This document shows, piece after piece, positions 18,370 through 26,345 of a stretch of 64,000 nucleotides of DNA (the first letter of the stretch is position 1; every line of letters starts with the position of its first letter). This DNA is from Salinicola halophyticus (lineage in GTDB: Bacteria > Pseudomonadota > Gammaproteobacteria > Pseudomonadales > Halomonadaceae): positions 97,072 to 161,071 of the forward strand of contig NZ_PZJN01000010.1 of the NCBI RefSeq assembly GCF_003206695.1. Direction: 5' to 3'. The notes under the pieces are model-generated. The model worked only from the letters and a program-made list of their open reading frames with translations, did not search any database and was not told the origin of the DNA. A program made the position numbers and the translations under genes.

Positions 18370-18393
18370 AGTCTGATTTCAAGACTAAAGTCT
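18370..18393 (-). promoter_or_regulatory. Candidate operator upstream of the molybdenum hydroxylase operon
   Basis: Three alternating copies of a pentamer lie at 18370-18374 (AGTCT), 18382-18386 (AGACT) and 18389-18393 (AGTCT). The last two form a 12-base palindrome with a two-base centre. They are about 115 bases upstream of the large-subunit start, in the otherwise gene-free 18256-18564 interval. A binding site for the AraC or another regulator is possible. The remainder of the interval holds only the yajQ terminator. Confidence 0.35.
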
Positions 18394-18520
18394 GACGCTA
18401 CCGATCATCGGAGATCGACGAGCGACTTCGACTCGGGTACGACGACGAGAACAAAGGACAGCATGGAAAGCGCAAAATAGAAGGCGAGGCGACAAGGAGG
18501 CGAAGAAAGACAAGGATGGA

Positions 18521-18551
18521 AAAACGGGCCCGCCAGTCGAGAGCGGGCCCG
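18521..18551 (-). terminator. Terminator of yajQ
   Basis: A 9-bp GC stem (CGGGCCCGC / GCGGGCCCG) with a nine-base loop spans 18525-18551. On the minus strand it is followed by TTTT (AAAA at 18521-18524). It begins 13 bases after the yajQ stop. Confidence 0.85.
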
Positions 18552-18564
18552 AGGGGCTGGAAAC

Positions 18565-19050
18565 TCAGTCACGAAAGTTATCGTATTGCAGCGGAAGGTC
18601 CGGGCCATCCTCTCCCTTGAGCAGCGCGATGGCCTGTTGCAGGTCGTCGCGCTTCTTGCCGCTGACGCGGACCTTGTCACCCTGGATCGCGGGCTGCACC
18701 TTGAGTTTCGAATCTTTCAACAGCTTGACGATCGCCTTGGCGTCCGGCTGCTCGAGCCCCTGCTTGAGCTTGACCTGCTGGCGCGCCTTGACGCCGGAAG
18801 TCTGGGCATCCTCGATTTCCATGCAGCGCGGGTCGATGCCTCGCGCGATCAGCTTGTTGCGCAGCACATCGATCATCTGTTGCAGCTGGAACTCGGCGTC
18901 CGCCTCGAGCGAGACGGCCTCGCCTTCCAGCGCAAAGCTGGCATCGACGCCGCGAAAGTCGAAACGGGTCTGAATCTCCCGATTCGCCTGATCGACGGCA
19001 TTGGTCGCTTCGTGACGATCGAATTCGGAAACGATGTCGAAAGATGGCAT
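18565..19050 (-). CDS. yajQ: YajQ-family nucleotide-binding protein
   Basis: A 161-residue protein of standard YajQ length, starting MPSFDIVSEFDRHEATNAVDQANREIQTRFDFRG, the family hallmark, and ending LPLQYDNFRD. It has two ferredoxin-like RNP folds. YajQ proteins bind nucleotides or tRNA in vitro, and some bind cyclic di-GMP and act with transcription factors. A strong AAGGAGG precedes the ATG and a hairpin terminator follows at 18521. The GNAT gene upstream on the same strand ends 39 bases before this start, so the two may be co-transcribed. Confidence 0.95.
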   Translation of the reverse strand: MPSFDIVSEFDRHEATNAVDQANREIQTRFDFRGVDASFALEGEAVSLEADAEFQLQQMIDVLRNKLIARGIDPRCMEIEDAQTSGVKARQQVKLKQGLEQPDAKAIVKLLKDSKLKVQPAIQGDKVRVSGKKRDDLQQAIALLKGEDGPDLPLQYDNFRD

Positions 19051-19089
19051 GTCAATCCTCCTTGAAAAAGGGCCTGTGTGCGGCCGAAG

Positions 19090-19629
19090 TCAGTCTTCAA
19101 GCGCCGCAGCCGGTATTTCGGCCGACTCGAGTCGCTTGTCCATCTGCCAGGCGGCGCAGCCGTCGGCATAGTAGTCGTCCAGCCAGCGGCGCGCGTTGAA
19201 TCCCATTCGCCGGTAGAGCCCCATCGCCACGCGATTGTCGGCACGGACCTCCAGCAAGAGGCGTTGGCTGCCCCGCTCGCGCGCGGCATCTTCGAGCGCC
19301 TGGAGCAGCTCCCGACCGAGCCCGGTACCGCGAGCGACGGGGTCGACGCAGAAAGAGTAAAGCCTGGCCGTCACGCTGTTGCGCCGAAACAGCAGCGTGC
19401 CGTAGCCAACGACGCGCTGATCGTCGCTGACTGCCAGCAGATTGACGGCGTTGGCACGGGTCAACAGATGCGCGAGTTGGCGGCGGCTGAAACGGTCGTC
19501 GTCAAAGCAGCGCTCTTCCAATTGATACAGAGCGTCGCAATCGGCGGGCAGGCCTGGGCGAAGCGTGCGGCGCAGGCGTGCACTCTCATCTGGGATTTCG
19601 GTGGCGGGCGGCCCTTCGGCGGCATTCAT
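19090..19629 (-). CDS. GNAT-family N-acetyltransferase
   Basis: About 179 residues. The GNAT core is visible: ARLRRTLRPGLPADCDALYQLEERCF (strand 1 and helix 1), YSFCVDPVARGTGLGRELLQAL (acetyl-CoA pyrophosphate loop R-x-x-G-x-G/A as RGTGLG) and LLLEVRADNRVAMGLYRRMGF (the RimI-like end). It resembles ribosomal-protein-alanine acetyltransferases, but the target is unknown. The frame is open to an ATG at 19689; 19629 is chosen because the domain begins soon after it, though its ribosome site (GAGAG, about 12 bases away) is weak. It is divergent from the RimK-like gene. Confidence 0.82.
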   Translation of the reverse strand: MNAAEGPPATEIPDESARLRRTLRPGLPADCDALYQLEERCFDDDRFSRRQLAHLLTRANAVNLLAVSDDQRVVGYGTLLFRRNSVTARLYSFCVDPVARGTGLGRELLQALEDAARERGSQRLLLEVRADNRVAMGLYRRMGFNARRWLDDYYADGCAAWQMDKRLESAEIPAAALED

Positions 19630-19854
19630 TCGACGAACTCTCTCGACGTGCTTTTTTTGACTTGCGCTTTCGTCATGCCGTCCCGGCATGCTGTCTCGAC
19701 GGCGCTGACCAATCGAGCCGAAATTATTTCATGCCGGCAACGGCTTGTCGTCGACTTCGCATCACTGCAAGCTGTTTTCCCTTGCAGTTCCGGCTGCATT
19801 TTCGTATCAACGCCGAATACTCTCGGGCAACGTCGAAAAAGGAGTCACCCATTC

Positions 19855-21342
19855 ATGTCTCGCCTGCGTATCGTCGTTGACCGCCTCACCGACTGGCAAC
19901 CCTATTACCCTTCCGAGGACCTGACCGTCGCCGACGACTTTCTGGCCCTGGCGGGTTCGGCCGCGACCGATGATGCCACTCACGTCATCAATCTGTGCGC
20001 CAACCTCGACTATCTGGAAACCGGCTATTACGTCTCGCTGCTGGCGCAGGCCCGCGATCAACGTGTTCTACCCAGCGTCGAAACGCTCAACCAGTTGTCA
20101 CGCAAGGCGCTGATCGACATGCAACTGGCAGCGATCGACCCGTTGCTGATGGAGCTGGACAAGCGCGGCGTACTCGCGGGAGACACCTTCACGCTGCGCG
20201 TCTTCTTCGGCGAATGCCTCGCGCCTGAGCTGCAACGCCTGGCGCGCCGCCTGTTCGAGCGCCTGCCTCATCCACTGCTGGAGGCCCGTTTCGAGAAGCG
20301 CCAAAGCGTCTGGCGCCTGACGCGTCTCAAGCCTCTGGCGCTGACGGCGTTGCAGCCCGAGGAGGAAGATCGGTTCGCGACGGCGTTGAACCGTCACTCC
20401 ACCCGGGTCTGGCGAACACCGCGAGCGCGGCGTCGTTATCGCTTCGATCTGGCGATACTGATCGATCCGCAGGAGGCCTTGCCGCCCAGCAACCGAGGCG
20501 CGATCAAGCGCTTCATTCGTGCCGGACGACGCCTGGGTATCGATGTCAGCCTGATCACCCACCGCGACGCTGGCCGGCTGGCCGAATTCGATGCTCTGTT
20601 CATCCGCGAGACGACCCGGCTGGATCACCACACCTATCGCATGGCCAAGAAGGCCGAGCATGAAGGCCTGGTCGTGATCGACGATCCGCAGTCGATCCTG
20701 CGCTGCACCAACAAGATTTTCCTCCACGAGCTGCTGGGCACCCACAAGATCCCCGCGCCTCGGGGCCAACTGCTGTATCGCGGCGACATGAAACGGCTCG
20801 ACGAAAAACTCGCACACCTGGAGTACCCGCTGGTACTGAAAGTGCCGGACGGCGCCTTTTCCAAGGGCGTGGTCAAGATTCGCTCGCGGGAGGAGCTGGT
20901 CGCCGAGGCGCCCAAGCTGTTCGAGTCGTCCGCCCTGCTGCTGCTACAGGAGTGGCTGCCCACCGATTTCGACTGGCGCATCGGGGTGCTGGACGGCCAG
21001 ATGCTGTTCGCCAGTCGCTATTACATGGCGCGTGGCCACTGGCAGATCTACGACCACTCCAGCGGCAAGACCCGCAGCGGCGGATTCACCACCCACGATC
21101 TTTCCGAAGTACCGCCACCGGTGGTCAAGGCGGCGCTGCGGGCGACCAAGCTGATCGGCAACGGTCTTTACGGTGTCGATCTCAAGCAGATCGGCGACCG
21201 CGTGGTGGTCATCGAGGTCAACGACAACCCCAACCTGGATGCCGGCGTGGAGGATCTCGTACTGAAGGACACGCTCTACGAGCAGGTCATGGCGGTATTC
21301 CTGAAACGCATGGAGCGTCAGCTCGAGCACAAACCGCGCTGA
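19855..21342 (+). CDS. RimK-family ATP-grasp ligase with RLAN N-terminal domain
   Basis: A 495-residue protein. Residues 1 to about 190 match the RimK-like ATP-grasp N-terminal region (RIVVDRLTDWQPYYPSEDL, HVINLCANLDYLETGYYVSLLAQARDQRVLPS). The rest is an ATP-grasp catalytic domain: TNKIFLHELLGTHKIPAPRG, YPLVLKVPDGAFSKGV, LLLQEWLPTDFDWRIGVLDG and the metal-binding VVIEVNDNPNLDAGVED. Such proteins ligate amino acids such as glutamate to a carboxylate; the acceptor is not known for this group. The frame is open far upstream, but AAAAAGGAG lies 9-10 bases before the ATG at 19855 and family length supports it. A 15-bp tandem repeat begins 12 bases after the stop. Confidence 0.9.
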   Translation: MSRLRIVVDRLTDWQPYYPSEDLTVADDFLALAGSAATDDATHVINLCANLDYLETGYYVSLLAQARDQRVLPSVETLNQLSRKALIDMQLAAIDPLLMELDKRGVLAGDTFTLRVFFGECLAPELQRLARRLFERLPHPLLEARFEKRQSVWRLTRLKPLALTALQPEEEDRFATALNRHSTRVWRTPRARRRYRFDLAILIDPQEALPPSNRGAIKRFIRAGRRLGIDVSLITHRDAGRLAEFDALFIRETTRLDHHTYRMAKKAEHEGLVVIDDPQSILRCTNKIFLHELLGTHKIPAPRGQLLYRGDMKRLDEKLAHLEYPLVLKVPDGAFSKGVVKIRSREELVAEAPKLFESSALLLLQEWLPTDFDWRIGVLDGQMLFASRYYMARGHWQIYDHSSGKTRSGGFTTHDLSEVPPPVVKAALRATKLIGNGLYGVDLKQIGDRVVVIEVNDNPNLDAGVEDLVLKDTLYEQVMAVFLKRMERQLEHKPR

Positions 21343-21354
21343 CGGGCCTGCCGG

Positions 21355-21422
21355 CTCGGGCTAGATCACCCCGGGCTAGATCACCCGGGGCTAGTTCACC
21401 CCGGGCTATGGCAGCCCGGGGC
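21355..21422. repeat. Tandem repeat, 15-bp unit, about 4.5 copies
   Basis: Units start at 21355, 21370, 21385, 21400 and (partial) 21415. The consensus is CCCGGGCTAGATCAC. Copies differ by one to several substitutions, with the fourth most diverged. Each unit holds the palindrome CCCGGG or a near form, so several alternative short hairpins can form. The array fills most of the gap between two convergent genes and may take the place of a terminator. Confidence 0.88.
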
Positions 21423-21444
21423 ATTCAGCTCGAAGCGCTCCAGC

Positions 21445-22329
21445 TCAGGCCGCTTCCGCGCTCGCGGACACTTGGTAGCCGGCGAATTTGCGCAGGTTGA
21501 TGACGCCGGTATCGAGAATCATGTACTGCCCCTTGAGGCCCAGCAAGGTGCCCTCGATCGACGGTGTCTTGTCGAAATTCAATGACACGATCTTGCGCGG
21601 CCATTCGAGAACGGGATAGTCGATCGCCAGCGGCGCGACGTCGTCGACCGTCTGGATCGCCTCTTCACCGAAACGCCGGCGCAAGGCTACGAGCCCCGGC
21701 GCAAGCTCGGTCAGCAGGCGATCGCGCTCGGCCAGCAGATCGAGCGGTTCGACCTCGCCCTTGAGCATCGCTCGCCAGTTGGTGCGATCGGAGACATGCG
21801 ACTTGAACAGCGTTTCCACCATGCCCGACTGCTGGCGCGTATCGACATCGAGAATCGGCAACGCCTGGATCGCGCCCTGATCCAGCCAGCGCGTCGGCAT
21901 GTTGGTACCCCGCGTAATGCCGACCTTGAGGCCCGAAGCATTGGCCAAGTAGACGGTGTGGGGGCGGAAACAGTGACGTTCGCCCCAGGCCGGGTCGCGA
22001 CAGGTGCCCTGGAAATAGTGACAGGTCTCCGGGCGCATCATGCACAGATCGCAATGCGCCAGCGAGGTAAAACAGGGATAACAATGGCCCTGACCGAAGC
22101 TCTTGCGCGTGGCTCGCCCGCACTCGACGCAGTGAATCTGGCCGCTGGAATGCAAGCGAATACGCTGCCCCACCCAGCCGTTGATCGCCACCCGCTGTTC
22201 GCCGGTGCGCAGATGATAGTCGGCTCGGCCAGTCTCCGTCGGCAGCCGAATATCGAGCTTTCGCAGCTGGCCGCTGGCGGCCTGGCCCTCGTGTCGTGAA
22301 TCGGGCCGACCCAGAATCAGTTGATCCAT
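21445..22329 (-). CDS. DUF2797 family protein
   Basis: About 294 residues. A cysteine-rich segment near residues 65-105 (CVECGRATRKSFGQGHCYPCF, then CDLCMMRPETCHY) is probably a zinc-binding region. It is followed by VYLANASGLKVGITRGTNMPTRWLDQGA, which resembles a GIY-YIG-like strand pattern as noted for this family. The biochemical function is unknown. The ATG at 22329 is preferred over an upstream in-frame start because it has GAGGAAG about 10 bases before it. This start lies inside the 3' end of the DUF1315 gene, a 13-base overlap, so the genes are translationally coupled. It is the last gene of the rhomboid-DUF1315-DUF2797 operon. Confidence 0.86.
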   Translation of the reverse strand: MDQLILGRPDSRHEGQAASGQLRKLDIRLPTETGRADYHLRTGEQRVAINGWVGQRIRLHSSGQIHCVECGRATRKSFGQGHCYPCFTSLAHCDLCMMRPETCHYFQGTCRDPAWGERHCFRPHTVYLANASGLKVGITRGTNMPTRWLDQGAIQALPILDVDTRQQSGMVETLFKSHVSDRTNWRAMLKGEVEPLDLLAERDRLLTELAPGLVALRRRFGEEAIQTVDDVAPLAIDYPVLEWPRKIVSLNFDKTPSIEGTLLGLKGQYMILDTGVINLRKFAGYQVSASAEAA

Positions 22330-22583
22330 TTGACCGCGGCTTCCTCGGCCGACGAATGGCTGCCGGAAGCACACTCGTTGCGCTCCAGGTATCCCACGCG
22401 CTGATCCGCAGGCACGTCATGGATCATTTCGTACTTGATCACCGCTTCCAGGCAGAGCTCGGTCTGCTCGGGGCTCAAGCGGCGTCCATCGGGCCATTTC
22501 CGCAGCTGGATGGCCTGCTTGAAGTTCTCGTACATCTCTACCGTCATCTGCGCGACCATGCGGTCGAAATTCATCTCGCTCAC
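22317..22583 (-). CDS. DUF1315 (YeaC-like) family protein
   Basis: An 88-residue protein with the DUF1315 pattern: FDRMVAQMTVEMYENFKQAIQLRKWPDGRRLSPEQTELCLEAVIKYE, then HDVPADQRVGYL. The function is unknown. The best start is a GTG at 22583, which overlaps the TGA of the rhomboid gene as GTGA and has GGAGA six bases upstream; an ATG at 22574 is the alternative. The 3' end overlaps the DUF2797 start by 13 bases. The overlaps on both sides make this a tightly packed three-gene operon. Confidence 0.88.
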   Translation of the reverse strand: MSEMNFDRMVAQMTVEMYENFKQAIQLRKWPDGRRLSPEQTELCLEAVIKYEMIHDVPADQRVGYLERNECASGSHSSAEEAAVKWIN

Positions 22584-23476
22584 TGATTGTCTCCTGAAGA
22601 GCTCTCTCCTGAAATCTCGTGGCCAGCGCCGCCGGAAGCGTTGCGGCTGGCGAACCAACCCATCACCAGCCCGACCAGCAACCCGCCCAGATGGGCCTCG
22701 TTGGCGACATTGCCAAAGCCGACGGCATCTCCCAGCCCCGTCATGGTGAAGACCATCCAGCCCAGCATGAAGACCATCAACATCTGCGGCACGAAAAATC
22801 CGCTGCCCGGCCGGCGGCGAGATATCAGCCACACGTAACCCAGCAGCGCATAGTCGACCCCTGACATGCCCCCGAACAGCACGGTGCCGGTGAAATATTG
22901 CGCGAGGTTGGAAAACAGTGCCGCGACCAGAACGATAACGCCGAGCCGACGCCAGCCCTGGACCGACTCGACCTGGCGGCCGAAATACCACACCCACAGC
23001 ATGTTGAAGATCAGATGCATCCAGCCGAAGTGCAAAAGCGCTGGCGTGAACAGCCGCCATACCTGTCCACCGGCCAAGGTATCGGTGACCAGATCGCCCG
23101 GCACGATTCGCTGACCCACCACGTCCAGCGGAACGATGACAAGCGCACGGACGATGGCGTCGCCGGCGAATGTCATGGCGAGAAAAATCGCCACGCAGAC
23201 GGCAATCAGGCCGGCGGCAAACGGCGCCTGTCCGAACGCCTGCCCGGTGACGCTGGGCCGACGCCGAGGCGCGGCACGGGTCGCTGACGCGTCCAGCTCG
23301 CCGCGATGCCAGAGTTCGATCAGCCGGGCGGCCTCATCGCGCTGCTCGGGATCGGCCAGCCACAATACCTGCTGATTTTCCTGCTGGGTAAAACGATGCC
23401 CGATATGGTGTGCCCATAGCGCCTGCCGCAACGAACGCGTATCCAGGTCACCGGGCAGCTCGAGAAGTTTGTACAT
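22580..23476 (-). CDS. glpG: Rhomboid intramembrane serine protease, GlpG type
   Basis: A 298-residue protein. An N-terminal cytoplasmic domain (residues 1-70, YKLLELPGDLDTRSLRQALWAHHIGHRF) resembles that of E. coli GlpG. Six membrane segments follow. The HxxxN motif is His154-Asn158 (MHLIFN), the catalytic serine is Ser205 in GGMSGVDYALLGY, and the histidine is His262 in EAHLGGLLVGL. The frame is open to 23665, but the ATG at 23476 is where family similarity begins. It cleaves transmembrane substrates within the inner membrane. The gene ends in a GTGA overlap with DUF1315. Confidence 0.92.
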   Translation of the reverse strand: MYKLLELPGDLDTRSLRQALWAHHIGHRFTQQENQQVLWLADPEQRDEAARLIELWHRGELDASATRAAPRRRPSVTGQAFGQAPFAAGLIAVCVAIFLAMTFAGDAIVRALVIVPLDVVGQRIVPGDLVTDTLAGGQVWRLFTPALLHFGWMHLIFNMLWVWYFGRQVESVQGWRRLGVIVLVAALFSNLAQYFTGTVLFGGMSGVDYALLGYVWLISRRRPGSGFFVPQMLMVFMLGWMVFTMTGLGDAVGFGNVANEAHLGGLLVGLVMGWFASRNASGGAGHEISGESSSGDNQ

Positions 23477-23623
23477 GAAAGAGATCCGACTCACTTGCCG
23501 AGAGAATAGCGAAACATCGACTCCGGAAACGCTCGTGACGTTTGACCACGAACGCGAGCATCGATGCCGACAGGCATCCATACCAAAACGAATCCGAGCG
23601 GCCATTCTACAGAGCCGACAAAG

Positions 23624-23649
23624 AAAAATCCGGCGGTAGGCCGCCGGAT
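23624..23649 (-). terminator. Terminator of the nadK-phosphoesterase operon
   Basis: A perfect 9-bp stem (ATCCGGCGG / CCGCCGGAT) with a TAGG loop spans 23628-23649. The AAAAA at 23624-23628 gives a T run on the minus strand. It lies 180 bases beyond the stop of the phosphoesterase gene. The rest of the 23477-23829 gap holds the glpG promoter region and no supported gene. Confidence 0.8.
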
Positions 23650-23829
23650 AAGAGCAAGGGATCATTCAAGGGAACACTGACTTTGAGGACCTCGGGTGGC
23701 GGTAGTTCCCGGAAGGCTCGAAAAAATTCCGATTCTTTCTCGCTCTCGACCGGGTTTTTCCCAAAAGTATCCTCGAATCAAAAACCTGCAGCCGTGTAAA
23801 AAAATGCAAAACTCAGAATCGCGAAGACG

Positions 23830-24807
23830 TCAGTCCCGAATGCCCTCCTTCGATACATCGACCCAGACGAAACGATTGGCATCGAGCCGCTGTTCCCCTT
23901 CCCAACGGTAAGCCACCAACCGGCCGTGCTTCACCGCGCTGTAATCGAGGCAGGCGATGTTGGCCCGCGGCAGCGCCGGCACGCCCTGGCACCAGTAATG
24001 ACCGACGAACAGCGGCGGCGCCGATTCCGGATAGAAAGCCAGCCGCTCACGCTCGGCAGCGCTCAGCGGCCTATCTTCGAGCGCCGGCGGCAGATTGTCG
24101 GGTTGAAACACCACATCGCCATAGGTGTGCGGGTTTCGGCACCAGAAATGCGCTCGAAACGAGCGCCGCGTGAAGCCATCGCGAGACCGAATCTCGACCC
24201 CGGGTGGCAGTGGCATCTGCGTGCCGCGGGTCAGCCGATCCATGACCCCATGGGCAAAACTGCCGGGGGACGTCGACTCGGTCAGAAAAGCGCGGTCGAT
24301 ACGGGCATCGGGGCGGCGTGCGAGAAAAGCGTCGACCAAGGGCTCGTCCCAGCAAGCGTGAACCACCCGCAGCCCTTCCAGGTCGAGACACAGCGGCAGC
24401 GTCATGAACCAGGCAAGACAGGTTTCCCACTCCATCGGAAAGGCGTGAAACTGTTCCAGCGTCCGCTCGATGATGCGGTGGTTGCGCGGCGTATGCTCGC
24501 GCAGCCAGTCGCGTTCGCTATCGCTGGGCGCCTGGTGGCAGTAGGCCAGGGCGTTGTACTCATGGTTGCCCATCACGATGTGCGCCTCGCCAGCGTCGAC
24601 CATCCCCTTGGCGATGGAAACGGCAAGCCGGATGTCGGGGCCACGATCGATCAGATCCCCCAGAAAGATCACCTGGCGGCGGGGATGACGAAATACACCG
24701 TCTTCCGCCCGATAACCGAGCTTCTCGAGCAGCCTGACCAGGCTCCGACCGCAGCCGTGAACATCCCCGATCAGATCATAGCCATCGACCTCGCGTTGCT
24801 GGGCCAT
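23830..24807 (-). CDS. PPP-family metallophosphoesterase
   Basis: A 325-residue calcineurin-like phosphoesterase. The three metal-binding blocks are GDVHG (14-18), GDLIDRG (50-56) and GNHE (80-83), and a late histidine is in FVGHYWCQG. The block spacing matches serine/threonine phosphatase and ApaH relatives. The C-terminal half is unlike ApaH and longer, so the symbol apaH is not applied. Protein phosphatase or dinucleoside polyphosphatase activity are both possible. The ATG is one base after the nadK stop, so the two genes are co-translated. A link between NADP supply and this enzyme is inferred from that arrangement only. Confidence 0.85.
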   Translation of the reverse strand: MAQQREVDGYDLIGDVHGCGRSLVRLLEKLGYRAEDGVFRHPRRQVIFLGDLIDRGPDIRLAVSIAKGMVDAGEAHIVMGNHEYNALAYCHQAPSDSERDWLREHTPRNHRIIERTLEQFHAFPMEWETCLAWFMTLPLCLDLEGLRVVHACWDEPLVDAFLARRPDARIDRAFLTESTSPGSFAHGVMDRLTRGTQMPLPPGVEIRSRDGFTRRSFRAHFWCRNPHTYGDVVFQPDNLPPALEDRPLSAAERERLAFYPESAPPLFVGHYWCQGVPALPRANIACLDYSAVKHGRLVAYRWEGEQRLDANRFVWVDVSKEGIRD

Positions 24808-24808
24808 G

Positions 24809-25690
24809 TCAGTCTCCCAGCCTGCTGCTCCATCCCAGCTTGGAACGGCAGGCCTCGAAGAAACTGTGTCCGCGCGGATGGATCAGCGTCAGGCGCTCGG
24901 CGTGGCGACGAACGTAGAGTACGTCGTCGGGCTTGCAGACGACACGGGTCTGACCGTCGCAGCTGACATGCGGATAGGCCTGATTGATATCGCCGATCTG
25001 CACCCGGATCTCGCTGGCCGCATCGATCACGATCGGCCGGCTGGAGAGCGTGTGCGGGAACATCGGCACCAGCGTGATGGCTTCCAGCCCCGGATGCACG
25101 ATCGGCCCGCCGCCGGATAGCGCATAAGCCGTGGAGCCGGTCGGCGTCGCCATGATCAGGCCGTCGGAGCGCTGTGAGTAGACGAAACGATCGTCGACGA
25201 ACAGTTCGAACTCGATCATCCGCGCGGCCTTGCCGGGATGCACGACGACATCGTTGAGGCTGGTGCCGGAGCCGATCAGTCGTTCGCCACGATAGAGTTC
25301 CGCCTCGAGCAGGAAGCGGCGCTCGGTATCGTACTGGCCGTCCAGCACCTCGGCCACTTTCTGTTCGACCTCGTCCGGCAGAATGTCGGTCAGAAAGCCC
25401 AGCCGTCCACGATTGATGCCGAGCACCGGTACCGCGCTGTGACATAGCGTTCTCGCCGCGCCGAGCAGACTGCCATCGCCCCCCACCACGATCACCAGAT
25501 CACACAGCGTACCCAGCTCTCGACGCCGGGCTTCACCGTGGCGATGGCCGGGAAGCAGCGCGGCGGTACGATCCTCGATCACCAGATCGAGACCACGACG
25601 CTCGAGAAAGATCATCAGACGCTTGAGCGTCTCGACGACCTTGTCGCTGCCCAGGCGGCCAATCAGACCGATGGTGTTGAACGATTCCAT
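24809..25690 (-). CDS. nadK: NAD kinase
   Basis: A 293-residue ATP-dependent NAD kinase, which makes NADP in the cytoplasm. The GGDGSLLGAAR motif with catalytic Asp is at residues 70-80. NRGRLGFLTD, GTSLNDVVVHPGKAARMIEF, YSQRSDGLIMATPTGSTAYALSGGGPIV and SSRPIVI follow in the normal order. Length is typical. It is the first gene of a leftward pair with a PPP phosphoesterase. The 278-base gap upstream (25691-25968) is divergent and should hold promoters for both this gene and the membrane protein gene at 25969. Confidence 0.96.
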   Translation of the reverse strand: MESFNTIGLIGRLGSDKVVETLKRLMIFLERRGLDLVIEDRTAALLPGHRHGEARRRELGTLCDLVIVVGGDGSLLGAARTLCHSAVPVLGINRGRLGFLTDILPDEVEQKVAEVLDGQYDTERRFLLEAELYRGERLIGSGTSLNDVVVHPGKAARMIEFELFVDDRFVYSQRSDGLIMATPTGSTAYALSGGGPIVHPGLEAITLVPMFPHTLSSRPIVIDAASEIRVQIGDINQAYPHVSCDGQTRVVCKPDDVLYVRRHAERLTLIHPRGHSFFEACRSKLGWSSRLGD

Positions 25691-25968
25691 ACAAGGTGTC
25701 TCTCGCGACGTGACGGCCGGCCATTATGCTGGCTGCTCTCGTCCGCCGGCAAACGAGGCTCGGATGCGGGCAAAAAAAGCAGGATAGTTTCTCTGCTAAC
25801 TTCTAAAAATCCTTTATACTTTAGCCGGCCTGGCATGTGGAATACGGGCAAGCGTAGCCACACCATCGAGCTGTTTCGTCGATGTTTTTTGGCCTGATGC
25901 AATATCAGAGCAACGCAGAAGCAGCCGCCAGGTGCACCAAACCGCTCTCATCAGGAGACAACAACCTC

Positions 25969-26334
25969 ATGTCCCAATCTCGATCATTCAGGGCGGGCAT
26001 CATCGTGCTGCTGCTGGGCTCGCTCGTCGGGCTCGCCGTGTCACTTTATGCCTATTTCACTCCGCTGACCGGGGTCAACGGCACGCTCGGCGCGCTGGTC
26101 GTCATCCTCTCGACGATCGCACTGGTCGTTCTGACGCTGGTGCTGGCACCGCTGTCATGCCGTAGCGGCCGCGTCGCGCTGCGTGTGCTGATCCTGCTGG
26201 CGCTCGTCGGCACCGGCTTCGCTGGGCTGCTGCTGCATCAGTGGTGGCTGACGGCCGCCATGGTGGTTGGCCTTATCGGTCTGCTGATGGACATGGCCAG
26301 CCCGACCGCCTCCACCAAAACAGTTCATTCATGA
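25969..26334 (+). CDS. Four-helix membrane protein paired with a PQQ dehydrogenase
   Basis: A 121-residue protein with about four hydrophobic segments (IIVLLLGSLVGLAVSLYAYF, LGALVVILSTIALVVLTLVLAP, ALRVLILLALVGTGFAGLLL and LTAAMVVGLIGLLMDMA). The ATG at 25969 has CAGGAGA about 10 bases upstream; the frame extends to 25882 without a ribosome site. The PQQ dehydrogenase gene begins 11 bases after the stop. In membrane glucose and quinate dehydrogenases a hydrophobic domain of about this size is fused to the N-terminus of the PQQ enzyme. This protein may be that domain as a separate subunit, a proposal from position and topology, not from visible sequence similarity. Confidence 0.8.
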   Translation: MSQSRSFRAGIIVLLLGSLVGLAVSLYAYFTPLTGVNGTLGALVVILSTIALVVLTLVLAPLSCRSGRVALRVLILLALVGTGFAGLLLHQWWLTAAMVVGLIGLLMDMASPTASTKTVHS

Positions 26335-26345
26335 GGAGCCGATTC

